DNA of 64,000 bases from Corinectria fuckeliana (Eukaryota; Ascomycota; Sordariomycetes; Hypocreales; Nectriaceae): contig WPDH01000059.1 of the NCBI GenBank assembly GCA_019137255.1, forward strand, positions 1 through 64,000, given 5' to 3'. A program made the translations under genes and the position numbers. Shown in pieces: positions 46,911-59,276 of the stretch (the stretch's first letter is position 1; each line of letters begins with the position of its first letter). A model generated the notes under the pieces. That model searched no databases. It was given only the letters and a program-made list of their open reading frames with translations, and was not told the DNA's origin.

Positions 46911-48302
46911 GATGATGAGATGGTGTGATGAAGGATTGCCGGAGGCTATGGTATCTGCTGAAGATGGTCAAGAATATGCGACCTTGTAGAACTGCCATGG
47001 ACACTGAGCCCATCCTATTTATTCTCTTCTGTGGTGTACCGGGCTCCATGTTTCTCGTGCCGGCATGACGCTTCCGTCGTGACCGAAACGGGCTGAGGGC
47101 ACCCTACAAGTCGGAAGTAAGGGTAGCTCCGTGGACTATGGCTGGCGAAGAGGGTTCGTGGCGTCGACGCCGAGACCATTTTCCTAAATAGGAATACAGT
47201 CGTTGCACTTGGAACCGGCGCCAACACGGCTGGAAGGGAGGCTCCGGGTTTATCTCCGTGCGATAAGGCCCGGGTTTCAAGTGACCGACCGGACGGAATG
47301 AGGAATGACGGGGCCGGGAGTGGATGAAGGACCGGACTCCGGATGGAGCATGTTCGGAGCTATGACGGAGGAGACTACGCACTACATTCTGGGCGTAGTT
47401 TTGACGGGGCGTTTTTGGTCTCGGACACTGGGATATTGAGGATGGAAGATAGAAGACGATAGAAGACGGGTTTGCGAACGTACTGTACCTTGGTATTCGT
47501 ACTTTAACCATATCAATCGACAACTAGTCTACATGCACAATTCACGGGTTGCCACAGCCCATTCATCTGTGGCTTCCGCTAGTATTCTCGTCCTCTCTAG
47601 CGGCATTGGTTAAGACTACCAGCACATCTTGGGACGAGGCTAGACGATGAGCTGCTCTTGGCCGTCGTGGTTAGATGATGGGCAGAAGTAACTCGGGGTT
47701 TGGGCACACGGGGAGGGAAGCTGGGCTGCATTAAGCTGGGGGAGGAGGGAGTTGAGGGGAGATTTCTGGTAATGGTGATGAGGACAAAAAGAGAGGAACA
47801 TGACAGACTAGATCATGGAAGGATATGTACGTATCAACTGCGTCGCTTATACTCCGTATGTGTCTAAGCCAATCCCAAATCGACATGGCCGTTAGACGTG
47901 CTTGTCCGACCATTTCGTGCCATCCACCAACTGCCCACCTAGAAATTAGGGGCCTTGGCTTCCAATGGCTTGCAGTGGTTCAGCCGTTATCTACTGTAGA
48001 ACCACCCTGGAAACCCCTGAAAACCTAAAAAGCTAGGTCCTGGTTAGTGCTGCAAGGCGCTGTGGTCATTGGACAACCCTCCCGCCACTGAGAGCCTCGG
48101 CTATCACTCCCCGGCCGGACCCTGCGTCCACCTTTCATCCTCCCACCGTCAATCGTCTCCGTCCCGTGCTTGTCCTGTTATCTGCGTCCACCAACGACAA
48201 GAGACGCTGCAAAAGACGCCATCCCAGCTTGTGCGCTGCCATTGAGAAGAGAAGAGAAGAGAAGCGAAGAGACTTAGTAGGCCTAGACGCGCAAAGCCGC
48301 AA
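46911..48302. other. Divergent intergenic region
   Basis: About 1.4 kb between the start codons of the aldo-keto reductase and DUF202 genes, so it must hold both promoters. It includes a TACTCCGTA element (47850-47858) and a purine-rich GAGAA repeat (48244-48272) in the DUF202 leader. The 139-codon minus-strand frame at 47104-47523 looks random. Confidence 0.5.
48244..48272 (+). repeat. GAGAA pentanucleotide repeat
   Basis: About five GAGAA units, one altered, about 30 bp upstream of the DUF202 start codon and so probably in its 5' leader. Confidence 0.8.
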
Positions 48303-49597
48303 ATGGCAGACGATGATACCGTTCCTGCTCCCGTTTCCGTTCCCGCCCCAGCCGCTGCCCTGACGCCATCCTCATCATCCGGCACCACTCTCTTGGGCAG
48401 GACGTCTTCCGCCGTCAGCTTCAACCACCGTCCTTCTGCAACTGCCGAGCGCATCACCGGGATTCTCGAGGTGGGTTTTGTCATTTGACCAATTTTTGGG
48501 GTGGTCGCAGACGACAGTCCGCAGCGGGCTCCTTGTCACCGGCGATATTGATGAGACTGACTGCACAAGTGCGCGTAGCTCCGGTCTAGGATTAGTCGCT
48601 ACCTACCTAGTCGTCCTCCGACTACTTTCTCCCCGAGCTACTACTCAGAACCTCTCTCTCTCTGTGCACGCACGTACAAACATGAGGGCAATCGGCTAAC
48701 AAGCCTCCGTCGCAACACCGACAGACCGCTCTCGAACGTGCCGAATCCATGGCCGCCGGCACGCCCCCGCCCAAGTCCCCCCGGGCTCCCGGCAGCCCCG
48801 TCGCCCGGTCTCCGTCGGCGAGTTCGGCGCCGCTTCCGCTCTCGCACCCGATCCCCGTGGACAGCAGCGCCGACGAGATGACGGGCATCGTCTCCCGCGG
48901 CTCCGACCGCAACTACCAAGCCATCCACACCACCAGCACCCACAGCTCAGGGCCGCGCCCCCGCAAGGCCCCGTCCCGCAGTTCCCGCCGCTCGAGGCCC
49001 GCCTCGAGGCATTCGTCCGACGCCCGTCCGCCCGCACCCCTTCCCGACATGCAATACACCCGCCAGGCTGAGCCCGAGGAGAAGAGGCTGCCGTGGTGGC
49101 GGGCCCAGCTGCTGAATTTCCAGTCCATTGAGCTGGAGAACAAGGGCAGCGTGGCGCGAGATCACCTCGCCATCGGTAGATTCTCCCCCCCCCGCTGCTT
49201 GCTCGCAAACCGACTAACACTTGATGTGCGCTTTGCAGAACGGACGTTTCTCGCGTGGCTCCGCACTTCCCTCGCCTTCGCCTCCATCGGCATCGCCGTC
49301 ACCCAGCTCTTCCGGCTCAACACGTCTCTCGGCGAGGGCGGTGGCAGCCGCAAACCCGACAAGAACATGGACACGCTGCGGAAGATGGGCAAACCCCTCG
49401 GGGCGACCTTTCTCGGCATCAGCATCTTGATCCTGTTCCTCGGCTACAAGCGCTACTTCCAGGCTCAGTACTGGGTCATGCGGGGCAAATTCCCTGCGAG
49501 CCGCGGCACTGTGACCATCGTCGCCTTTGTGGCATTTGCCATCATGGTTGCCTCGCTGGTGGTGGTGATTGCCATACACCCGTCCGCAGACTTGTAG
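48303..49597 (+). CDS. DUF202 integral membrane protein
   Basis: Function unknown. Exons 48303-48470, 48725-49175 and 49239-49597; 325 aa. Residues 1-170 are Ser/Pro/Arg-rich and disordered. The DUF202 domain follows, with FLAWLRTSLAFASIGIAVTQ after the NKGSVARDHLAIERT hinge, an Arg-bearing first helix characteristic of the family. Three membrane helices are visible: near 220-240, FLGISILILFLGY, and TVTIVAFVAFAIMVASLVVVIAI. DUF202 also occurs in Vtc1, but SPX and polyphosphate-polymerase domains are absent here. The first intron is long (254 bp); its acceptor CGACAG follows a GGCTAAC branch site. If translation starts instead at 48749, the first 64 residues are lost. Exon 1 is the least certain part. 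Confidence 0.82.
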
Positions 49598-50110
49598 GCG
49601 ATTTGCTTGTATCCATTGTTCATTTGGGGGCAAAACATATAATCTAAGTGCCACTATATAAGGCATTGGCATCTAGGATTGGGAGCGGTGTTTCTTTGAT
49701 ATGGGATGGTAATGGGAATTGTGTCAGAATTTGATCCAGGTGTCGACGGAGCTTTTGAGCGGGGCATGCATCATGACTTTGATACCAGAGCAGTTGTGCG
49801 TACGATTGGGAGCCAATTCCCTACAGGATGACTTTGGACGATCTGTTTTACCTTGCAATATCAATACCAACATGTTTACCTTGACGTGTATCGTAGCCTG
49901 GTTATCTATGTCCTGGCTCGTAGGCCGTGTTGGGGATGACGATCCCTCGTCACCTACTCTGACCGTGGTGGGGTTCGCCTCACCTAGCCACATCCCACCT
50001 TCACCCGTCCTCACCTATTCATTCACTTACTCGTTCACTCGCCCGCCCACTCTCTGTTTATTCCACCTCCTGATATCGTTTTACGCTGCTACCGTACGCA
50101 TTCCACAACC
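49598..50110. other. Intergenic region upstream of HCS1
   Basis: The 513 bp hold the DUF202 3' UTR and the HCS1 promoter. A CT-rich leader with TCACT repeats runs from about 49975 to 50100. Confidence 0.5.
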
Positions 50111-52627
50111 ATGCCTCCAAAACACTCCGTCGACATCCCTGCCTTCGCCGGCACGCAGCTCGCCCTGCTGGACCAGGAGCTGCAGAGCGAGATCCTCGAG
50201 ACGAGCAGCCTGATCGCCAACCACAGCCCGACGGGTCTGCAGCGCGCGGGCATGGCCCTGACCAACCTGGTCGTCTCGGAGCAGCGCACGGGGTTCGGCG
50301 GCCGCACCGTGCTGCACCTCGGGCCCGACACCGCCACGTCCCGCTCCGGCGACGACGAGCTGCCGGAGCACGGCCTCCGCACCGGCGACATCGTCCTGGT
50401 CGCCGAGCAGCCCGCCGGCAGCGCCAAGAAGCGCGAGGTCAAGGAGCTGGAGCGCAAGGGCGCCCGCGGCGTCGTCACCAAGGTGCAGAGGACCTTTGTT
50501 GCCGTCGCGCTGGACGAGGGGAAGGAGGAGGCTGCCTTCGCCGGGAGGGTGTGGGCCGTCAAGCTGGCCGACGAGGTCACGTATCGGCGGTATGATAAGG
50601 GACGCTTCCATCCCTGGCTGAGCGACGGGCTGATGTACTCCATTTTCTCGGTAGGATGAACCTGACGATGGGGAAGCTGCAGAAGATGGCCGAAGCCGAG
50701 TACTCGAGCTTCATCAGAGTTCTCTTCGGGCTGTCGAGCCCATCGCCGGTCTCCTCGGACCTGGCCACAGATGCCGACGTGGGAAACCTTGACTGGGTTG
50801 ACCCAACCCTAAACGACTCCCAGAAGGATGCCATTCGGTTCGCTCTGGCCTCTCGCGAAGTAGCCTTGATCCACGGTCCCCCAGGCGTGAGTCAAGATCA
50901 TAGGCCAACCGCCGCCACATCTGCTCAAACCCTTCTACTTACTAACAATCTTCCAGACCGGAAAGACGCACACTCTCATTGAGCTTATCCTCCAGATGAT
51001 CAAGCGCGACCAGAGGATACTGGTCTGCGGCCCCTCAAACATTTCTGTTGACAACATCGTCGAGCGTCTCTCTCCGCACAAGGTACCCATCCTCCGGCTC
51101 GGACATCCCGCCCGCCTTCTTCCCTCGGTCGTCAACCACTCGCTCGACATCCTCACCCAAACCTCCGAGGCCGGGGTCATCGTCAAGGAAGTACGGTACG
51201 AGATGGACTTCAAGCAGGCTTCCATCAAGAAGACAAAGAGCGGCAAGGAGCGCAAAGCCATCTACAACGACCTGAAAGAGCTGAGGAAGGAGTACCGCGA
51301 GCGTGAACGGAGCTGCGTCAGCAACCTAATCAAAGGGAGCAAGGTGATTCTTGCGACACTCCACGGCGCGGGCGGCTTCCAGCTGCGCAACGAGGAGTTC
51401 GACGTCGTCATTATCGACGAGGCGAGCCAGGCCCTCGAGGCACAATGCTGGGTGCCCTTGGTGTCGGCCAAGAAGGTCGTCTGCGCCGGCGATCATCTGC
51501 AGCTACCTCCCACCATCAAGTCTACAAACTCAAAGGTCAAGCTGACTGTGAAGGAGGGTGTAACCCCCATCAAGGGGGCGACCCTCGAAACCACCCTCTT
51601 CGATCGACTTTTGGCCCTGCATGGGCCCTCCATAAAGCGGATGTTGACTACCCAGTACCGGATGCACGAGAACATCATGCGCTTTCCTTCTGACGAGTTG
51701 TACGAATCAAAGCTGGTCGCAGCAGACGCCGTGAAACAACGACTCCTGAGGGACCTGGACTACGAAGTCGAGGACACCGAGGACACCAATGAGCCTCTCG
51801 TCTTCATTGATACACAGGGTGGAGATTTCCCCGAGAGGAATGAGGACGACGACAAGGACAACCCAAGGAAGGGACGAGGCAGTCTGCACGGCGAGAGCAA
51901 AAGCAATGTCATGGAGGCGATGTTGGTCCGCCGGCACGTAGAACAGTTGGTCGAAGCCGGCGTGCGTCCTCAAGACATTGCCGTTGTAACCCCATACAAC
52001 GCCCAGGTATGATCTTCAAGCTGGGGGGATCCTTGTTTCACAGAGACGCGGTATTGACTCGTCACCATCCAGCTTGCCATCATGGCTCCCCTCAAGGAGC
52101 AGTTTCCCGGTATCGAACTGGGCAGCGTCGACGGCTTCCAGGGCCGCGAGAAGGAGGCTGTGATTGTGAGCCTCGTACGCAGCAATCCCGAGGGTGAAGT
52201 CGGCTTTCTGGGCGAGAAGCGTCGGCTCAATGGTGAGTCTTGATCCCTTCACCGGTCCCGGTTTTCCTTCTTGGTCCATTCTCGGGGTAAACATCATTCG
52301 GGTGTGGGCTTGAAGCTAACGCGCGGGTTCCCAGTGGCAATGACACGCCCAAAGCGATCTTTGACGATCATTGGAGACTCGGAGACAGTCCAAAGGTGAG
52401 GACGCTGTAACCCCCTCCCCGCTCCCATGCTGGGCCTTGCACCTGCAGACCTAGCTTGACGATGGTCTGCCGGGAGGGTGCCATCCGCCTATCGCCGTGT
52501 GACTGACTTTCACTAATGCGTCTGCGCAAACAGAGGGAGTAGCTTCCTGAATAAGTGGATGCAGTTTCTTGAAGACAACGCCGACCTGCGCTATCCGGAC
52601 TCATCGACGGTGACGCAAGAAGGATGA
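50111..52627 (+). CDS. HCS1: SF1B helicase, Hcs1/SMUBP2 (IGHMBP2) type
   Basis: Upf1-like 5'-3' helicase; the yeast homologue is DNA polymerase alpha-associated helicase A. Exons 50111-50589, 50655-50886, 50957-52006, 52073-52232, 52335-52395 and 52534-52627; 691 aa. An N-terminal beta-barrel region (1-190) precedes the motor. Walker A is GPPG-TGKT, split by the second intron. Others: ILVCGPSNISVDNIVERL (Ia), VVIIDEASQALEA (II), AGDHLQLPPTI (III), LTTQYRMHENIMRFPS (IV), GSVDGFQGREKEAVIVSLVR (V) and VAMTRPKRSLTIIGD (VI), restored across the fourth intron. The first join gives DEVTYRR-MNLTMGKLQKMAEAE, matching homologues in layout. No R3H or zinc finger follows, unlike vertebrate IGHMBP2. Confidence 0.95.
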
Positions 52628-55600
52628 GAGCCTCATTCGAGGCCACCCGCGGCTTATCACACTTACCTGCAAGCCCTTAGGCCTACTCACTCACAATTTA
52701 GGACCGCATTAGTGCAAGTTATGTTTGAGGCACATGGCTCGACTTATAGCACTCGCTATTATTAGCTCTCCAATCACACGTGTGCATAGCAGACCAATGT
52801 GGTGCCGATACCAAGAGCTCGGTCTCATATCATTGTAGCAGAGCAAAAACCCTGCCTCTTGACAACAAAGACCTCAGAGACAGGACCATGTCCTCATGGG
52901 GAAATGCTCAACCGGTGTCTTGTAAACCCCCGAGAGAGTGTTTCTCATGTCTTTGGGAGAGCCTTGGCCGTTTAGTTAGCTACTCAAGAAGTCGTGCTCA
53001 CTATCCCTGCATTTGTTTCAGGTCATCCTGCGTGGGACCAGCCGTGGGGGGGTTGCCATCCCTGACCCGGTTCGTACGCCATTTCCAACGGCTTCGGCTC
53101 CAGAAAGAGATGAAAACTTCGAGGAACCCTGTCAAGCCAGGCTTCGACTTGTCTGTTGAGGCGAAGCACTGCATGTAAATTGGGATGGGACGTACAAATA
53201 GAGACGGCGACCAATCCGATCTGGCCGTCCCAAAGCTTTCCAGAGGCTCTACTTGCATAAGTGACATGTAATTGTTGAGACATCTTGCATTCTTGCATCA
53301 TCGCTCCTAAACCGGCGAAGCGTTGATGGATCAGCTACAGACTGGTATGTACGAATACTAACAGTCGTGCAGTCGTGCAGTCGTGCATGCCGTCCAAACG
53401 CAGACAAGACGAGGCATCGATATGAGCATCGTAGCCACCACCTCTATCTTTGAGACAGCGGGTAAAGACCTGTCAGGGAACCCTGCAGTAGGCATCTGAG
53501 GAGCTGAATACAGTGAGATAACGAAGTGGCTCGCTGAGAAGGCTGATGAAACTGTCATTTTCTTTTCAGTTAGACTATTCAGTCGCCTGTAGTGTCGAAC
53601 TCTTCGCAGGATTGGGCGACGCCGTGGTATCGGTTTCAGGGACCCCTAGTCTAGAGTTAGGTACGTGGCATGCCTTGAACGAGTTACCGCAACTACTATG
53701 TAAGCAGCTTACCATCCCATCGCCATGCACAGCATGGCGCTTAGGATCATTGGCCACCCATATCTGCCGCGTACGAGACAGCGGACTAGACCGAAGATCT
53801 TTTTTGGCGTTGCAGACTTGAGACTTCGCGCCAGCAAAGTATCTGTGCCGTGCGCGGTGGCCTATCTACTTGTGAGCTGGATTTGCTGCTTGATTCGACG
53901 CGGCATACAAAGGCGGCCGTGCCTAACTTAGTTCTAGCTGTGTGGGCTTCATTAGACATTGCTATCAATGGTAATTGGCACGTAAAGTATATTGCGCTTG
54001 GCAGTAACTTGGCACAGAGCAACTGGATCATGTCTGGTGCAGAGCCCACAACGTTGATGCACGGAGCCTACTAGCAGGGGTTAGATTCAGAGTGATAAAT
54101 ACTAAGATCGGGGAATCGGTAGTTGCTTGAGATGAGCGAGAGAGGAAATAATTCTGAGATGTCCTTGGACCAACCAAATCATATCGTTGGGGAGAGCACG
54201 GAGCGGAGCTGGATAGTTGCTTTTGCGGCGCCACTGGCGCGACGCAAGTCAGTTGAGCAGATCCAGTCGGAGATTTTCAGGGCTCGTGGCCTGCGGTAGT
54301 CAAGGCTTGTTGGCGAGGCTCGACCTCTGTCGCATGTGGTTGTAGTAGGGAGTTGACGTAGGCCATGTTGACGATCGGTTGGAGGTTGTAGGTTTAGGGG
54401 CCTCGCGGCTTCGGAGCGTTGTGGGTTGCGGACGGCGCGGAGGGACGGATGATGGATGACGGATACGGATGCGTCCGTCCCCTGAGAGTTATTAAAGCTA
54501 ATCTGGGACAAGCTGTCAGTTCTGAGTTGGGGATGTTGTCGGCCGAGAGTCTAATGTCTCACCACGGACTCGTCCCGTCCAGCGCCGACTGACCTGAGGA
54601 CTGCAGTAGCCTGTGGGTGGGCTAGGGAGTCATATGTATCGAGGATAGGCATGTCATGTAACAGGCGTGCTGGAAGCTAATAACGCAGGTGCAGCGGTTG
54701 TAGATCCCTAGCGGGTTGCACCCGTTTTGTTGGACAGGGTGAGACATCGGACATGAGGAATGATTCAAACTTGCTACTCAGGTACTGAGGGATTCTCGGG
54801 GAAGCCTTGGTACTTAGTACGCACCTACTTCCTGCTAGGTACTACTTAGCACTCACGTGGTGCGGCCATACTATGAAGCGTAATAAGAGACAAGAGCAGG
54901 CAGGTGTGACGCGGTGCCCGTGGTCCTGCCGTGCCGTGGTCCTACCGTGCCGTGAGCTTGCTGACGCTCACCGGAAAACAAGACCTCAGAGAGAGACTCC
55001 CCAAAGTGCAACCACCACAGACAGAGACGGAGGCCTGCTGCTTGTCACGCTTCCAAAACCTCGCACCATTTCCTCTCTAGACATAGTAAGTAGCGTGCAC
55101 TTGCAAGCGAAACCATCGAAGAATGCCCCGTTTTGGGTGCACCCTGTATCTGACTGAGAGCCACGAGCCACAAGGGTTACCAACCAGACCATCCATGTTG
55201 CCGCAGCGAACATTCAATCCATGGAAGCCCAAGCCCTGGTTCCGAGTCGTGTCGAGAGGAGTGGGCTGGGTCTCTCTGCGCCATGTCCCTGTCATCCGGC
55301 CGTGGCCACGCTCGAGAGTCGAGACGAAGCTCCAACCAAGCTCCACGATCTCACGCAGACCCCGGCTCGGCGATGCTTTAGCTGGACGGATGTAGCCAGG
55401 GCTCTTTGATCAACTCGCCGAGTCTACCAGAAGCTTTGCCTCTTCGGTCGACGAAACGACAGGCAATCGGCCACCCTAAGCAAAGCAGACGAACGCCGCC
55501 AATGTGAGCGACGACCCCCCCCTCACCAGCCCCGATGGTCTCCCGGATTTCCGTCCTGAATGATTGGGTCCGAGCCCATCTCGACACATGGCAGCCCGTC

Positions 55601-56578
55601 CCTAGAGAGCATCACCGCAAGTGAGCCTGCGACGCCTGACGCCCGGCATCAACGCCCCGGGACGCTTCTCCACAACGCGCCCCACGACCATCTGCGCCGT
55701 GAACTGGCGGCTTGTTCCTCGGCCGTTGACGGTCGATGCCCGCCCGGTTCACCGCTGCTGCGGCTGCGGCTGCTGCTGCGACTTGCTGCTGTTATGGCTG
55801 CAATGCAAAGTAACCCTGAGCTGCTGCTTCTGGCTGCTTCAGGTTGCTGGCTGCTCCCCGCCTTCCTCACTCCCTCCCCCGGTCGCCTTGCCATGCCCCC
55901 TTTTGTCAGGCCCTTGTCGCCTATGGCCGTCCCTTGTCATCCGACGTGGCATTGAACTTCCCTCCCACAGCCCGGTCCGGCAAGCGCAGGTTCGCCAGCC
56001 GTTGGTATGTATGAGGTACTACTCCCTGCTGACCGGGCATTAATAGGTGCCGACCGCCCACCTCTCAACATCCACTTGGACTGCTTCAAGTCGGTCCTTG
56101 TTTCAAGCCTCCTCTTCCTGTCTTGTCTTGTCTTATTTCTCTTCTCATTGCCCTTTCTTGCTGCCCTTTGCACGGCAAGGGCGAGCCTATCGCAATGCCA
56201 TAAGCGCGTCCACTTCCTCCTCCTCTCCTCCTCCCTCCCCCCACACTCGTTTCCTTGTCCCAAGCTTCGTCTTGCTGGCAGGTCTCTGTCCCCTTCCTCG
56301 TCCCTTCTTCGGCGACGACCCTTTCAAGTCCTGTCGATTTGCGGCTTGCTCGTTATATGCACAATGATAGGCCTGGCTGCCCGGTGTAGATGAGCGCACG
56401 TATAGAGAGCTTCCCCTTTGGTCTTTCCCTCATCGACATGTGTTAAGGCCTGCTGTTGTCCTCCATATCCTCCACCTTCTCCCCCGGCCACTTCTCTTCC
56501 TTTGCGCTCCTGGGAGCTCCTCCATGCCACCCAACTGCCTCTTGACCTCCTTCAAGTTCCGACCTACTACTTTACTCG
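52628..56578. other. 4-kb gene-free interval
   Basis: No credible gene. It holds a perfect 8-bp tandem repeat (53363-53386), a CCGTGCCGTGGTCCT-type tandem duplication near 54919-54955, TACTATGTA at 53694 and TACTTAGTA at 54811, and a CTG/CGG-rich stretch at 55750-55800. From about 56090 to 56570 the plus strand is strongly CT-rich, which marks the probable promoter and leader of the downstream gene. The 110-140-codon frames at 54179-54511 and 55560-56043 look random. Confidence 0.55.
53363..53386 (+). repeat. 8-bp tandem repeat (AGTCGTGC, three perfect copies)
   Basis: Three head-to-tail copies of AGTCGTGC, intergenic. Confidence 0.9.
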
Positions 56579-58681
56579 ATGAAGAAACCGTGGAAGTCAA
56601 CTCCCAACGCGGGTGGTGGCAGTGCCCGGCCCGGAACTACTCAGCACCCAATCCGTGGTCGCATATCTGGTCCCGTCCCTATTCCGAGTTCTATGGATGA
56701 TGAGTTTCCCATACGTAACCCTGGCTCGAATATCGCAACGCCCGTATGCGGCGATTTTCAAGACCCGAAACCTGAGCCTACCTTATCTGGTCGAAATCAA
56801 CAGTCTACAGCTCCTCCTGCAGCCCCAAGCCCACTCAACGATGCGGTACATCCAGCCAGTGTCGATCTAGGCACCGTGCAACCCGCCTTTTCACCCGTGA
56901 CGGCGATGCGAGTCCCGCCCGTCCAGAGGATGAACCAGTCCAACACAGCTAGACAGTCGATTGCCAGTGCCGATACGACTCAGATAAGAGACAAGGACCC
57001 TCCGCTTCGAAAGCAGTCTAAACTCCGCGGTGCTCTTGGAAAGCTTCTGGGCCGCAAGAGAAGAAACAATTACAATGATAGCCCGAACAACACAGACTCG
57101 GACGTCAGTCCAGCACCCACCACACGACACAATCAGCACCGCAGTCTCATCAGCAAGGAGCCTCCTCGGAAGGAGCTTAAGTTTGTGGATAGGCCGGACA
57201 CCAGGGCGCGGAACCGCCCGTTCCCCGGTGCTGAATCTAAGCGCTCTGCTTCTCTGCCCATCACCGAGTTTGACCGAGCATTGCGATCCCATTCCGTCCG
57301 CCCTGAAGACGTTCGTGCCATTGAGAGCGCGCGCAACTCGCTGAGCGCCGACTTCAACCTATCTCCAAGGTTTACTGGCCCACGTAGGTCCAAGGAAACC
57401 GACTTCACCGGGCTTTCGCCGCGACCCGCAAGCAGTCAAGGTCGAGACAGCAGGATGGCACAACACGAAGATGACCCTAGAGAGATCGGGCGTGCAATTA
57501 CAAGCGATTTCACCGGTTCTCGACGTCGATCACGAAGCCTATCAGGACTACCGGAGGTTGAAGAGGATCACACCATAACGCGACGGCGCAGTGATGAGAT
57601 CCGTTACTGGAGAGAGAGCTACGATCCGGCCTTCAAGTCCCCCGTATCCTCTGATGCACCAGAAGGCCAAGGGTTTGTAGCTGTGGGCACCGAATCAGCC
57701 GAAGCCAACGACGACAACCCACCCCGGACACCGCCGGATCCTTTCCAATTCGATACCTTCGCCACGATGCATCGCATTGGGGGGATGAAGATCACACATG
57801 CCGCAAACCTGGAAACCCGAGTTTGCAACCTGGAAGCTAGGGTCTACCAGCTTGAGCAGGTTCTCAACCAGGTTTACAACGATGCCCCGGATTTTCGATC
57901 TAAGATTGATCCTCCTTATCGACCCGCCCCTTCGATTCCTGGGGACGAGGCACCATTAGGCTACAATAGTAGGCCTCTGACCTCATCGGTGGAACAAGCA
58001 AGAGCAGGTGGCGTGAGGGACTCTGCTCGTTTACGTCATAAGCCGGACATCTCAGATATGTCTTTGGATGAGTCTCCCCGACTCGGCGTCTTCCGCGATT
58101 CACTCACTCGACCCACCCTCGAAACTTCTGATCGACCTACGTCTACAATAACAGTCCGTGCTGTAAGCAGCCTGCCTACTCTATCAAGAGAGTCAACTGG
58201 GCCCTTGACTATGGATCACTACGCGACCCTCTTGGCTTTGGTCCATACAGAACGATCTGCCCGGGAAGTCCTCGAGTCACAGGTCAAACGGCTTGGTTAC
58301 CAAGTTAGTGTCATGGCTAAGACATCTGCCCTGAGAAGAGATACTCATTACGACCCACCACCGACGGCCAAGTCGTTTGGGGACAGATCGGCATTTGACC
58401 ATGACGACGACGAGAACAAACCCGACCTGTCATTGATAGCCACACAAGCGCGGTCGATCGACCCCGAGGACTCGGGAATTGGTACGGGCCATGGCGACGA
58501 GAGCGTATACTCGGAAACCTTCGAGACCCCTCGCGAGGAAGGTCACAGCTTCGGTGCGTTTGGAGAGAATTTGGAAGAGGAGGACCAAAACCGTAAGAAG
58601 TCGGCGAGGACACTCTCCTTGTCCCAACTTACCCAAGGAAAAATGCCACCAGTCTCACAGCATCTACCGCACGCTATTTGA
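56579..58681 (+). CDS. Fungal coiled-coil protein of unknown function
   Basis: Family not recognised. Single open frame of 700 aa from the ATG at 56579, with codon use like the neighbouring genes. It is mostly disordered: Pro/Ser/Arg/Asn-rich to about residue 400, with a basic cluster KLRGALGKLLGRKRR near 150. A leucine-heptad coiled coil lies at about 405-435 (LETRVCNLEARVYQLEQVLN). A second helical segment occurs at about 544-580 (MDHYATLLALVHTERSAREV, then QVKRLGYQVSVM). Acidic residues cluster near 605 and 645-675. There is no membrane segment or signal peptide. Many Ser/Thr-Pro and Arg-x-x-Ser sites suggest phosphorylation, perhaps at cell cortex or cytoskeleton, but that is a guess. A long CT-rich leader precedes it, and upstream exons cannot be excluded. 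Confidence 0.8.
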   Translation: MKKPWKSTPNAGGGSARPGTTQHPIRGRISGPVPIPSSMDDEFPIRNPGSNIATPVCGDFQDPKPEPTLSGRNQQSTAPPAAPSPLNDAVHPASVDLGTVQPAFSPVTAMRVPPVQRMNQSNTARQSIASADTTQIRDKDPPLRKQSKLRGALGKLLGRKRRNNYNDSPNNTDSDVSPAPTTRHNQHRSLISKEPPRKELKFVDRPDTRARNRPFPGAESKRSASLPITEFDRALRSHSVRPEDVRAIESARNSLSADFNLSPRFTGPRRSKETDFTGLSPRPASSQGRDSRMAQHEDDPREIGRAITSDFTGSRRRSRSLSGLPEVEEDHTITRRRSDEIRYWRESYDPAFKSPVSSDAPEGQGFVAVGTESAEANDDNPPRTPPDPFQFDTFATMHRIGGMKITHAANLETRVCNLEARVYQLEQVLNQVYNDAPDFRSKIDPPYRPAPSIPGDEAPLGYNSRPLTSSVEQARAGGVRDSARLRHKPDISDMSLDESPRLGVFRDSLTRPTLETSDRPTSTITVRAVSSLPTLSRESTGPLTMDHYATLLALVHTERSAREVLESQVKRLGYQVSVMAKTSALRRDTHYDPPPTAKSFGDRSAFDHDDDENKPDLSLIATQARSIDPEDSGIGTGHGDESVYSETFETPREEGHSFGAFGENLEEEDQNRKKSARTLSLSQLTQGKMPPVSQHLPHAI

Positions 58682-59276
58682 CGTGCCATCAATTTACAAA
58701 TATCTCTTATTCTAACGATTATGACTCCGTTACCACAGCACCTACCTTTCATTATTACCCTTCTCCCGATTGACTTCCCCGAGGACGACAACCCCCCAGT
58801 ATGTACAATACCTATTTAAAGAATTTATGACTTCTACGCCAGGCTATAGCAACATCTTCAGTTGATTCCCTATCTCTTTTCATTCGGCCGTAGCCTTTCT
58901 TTGCTAGTCCTTCTAGCGCATCTACTTGCTGTTCTACAAAAGTCGAATGTCGTTGATTTTTCAACTACATGAAAGTGAGCATCTTGCATGTATCTGTGGC
59001 AACTGTCGCCGCTTGGGGGATCAGTCTTGCTTCTTGCCTTCGGCCCCTTTTCCCGGACCTTCGGCGCTAGAGGCGTTTCCACGGCAATGTGTGGACAGAT
59101 GCATCGAGGATAGTCTAATGAAGAAGTTGTGTATCACCAGAAGATAAAGAGAAGCAAGGGCCTGAATCTTTTCCAAGAGTGATATAGTACTTACCCTATA
59201 AGTCGTGCAAACATTGTCGTTACATGCCCAATTCTCTGTTTCTTTTTCTCTCCCGCATGACTCGAGCCCACTTTCT
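58682..59276. other. Convergent intergenic region
   Basis: The 595 bp hold the 3' UTRs of the coiled-coil gene and OCT1. No reading frame with protein-like composition was seen. Confidence 0.5.
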
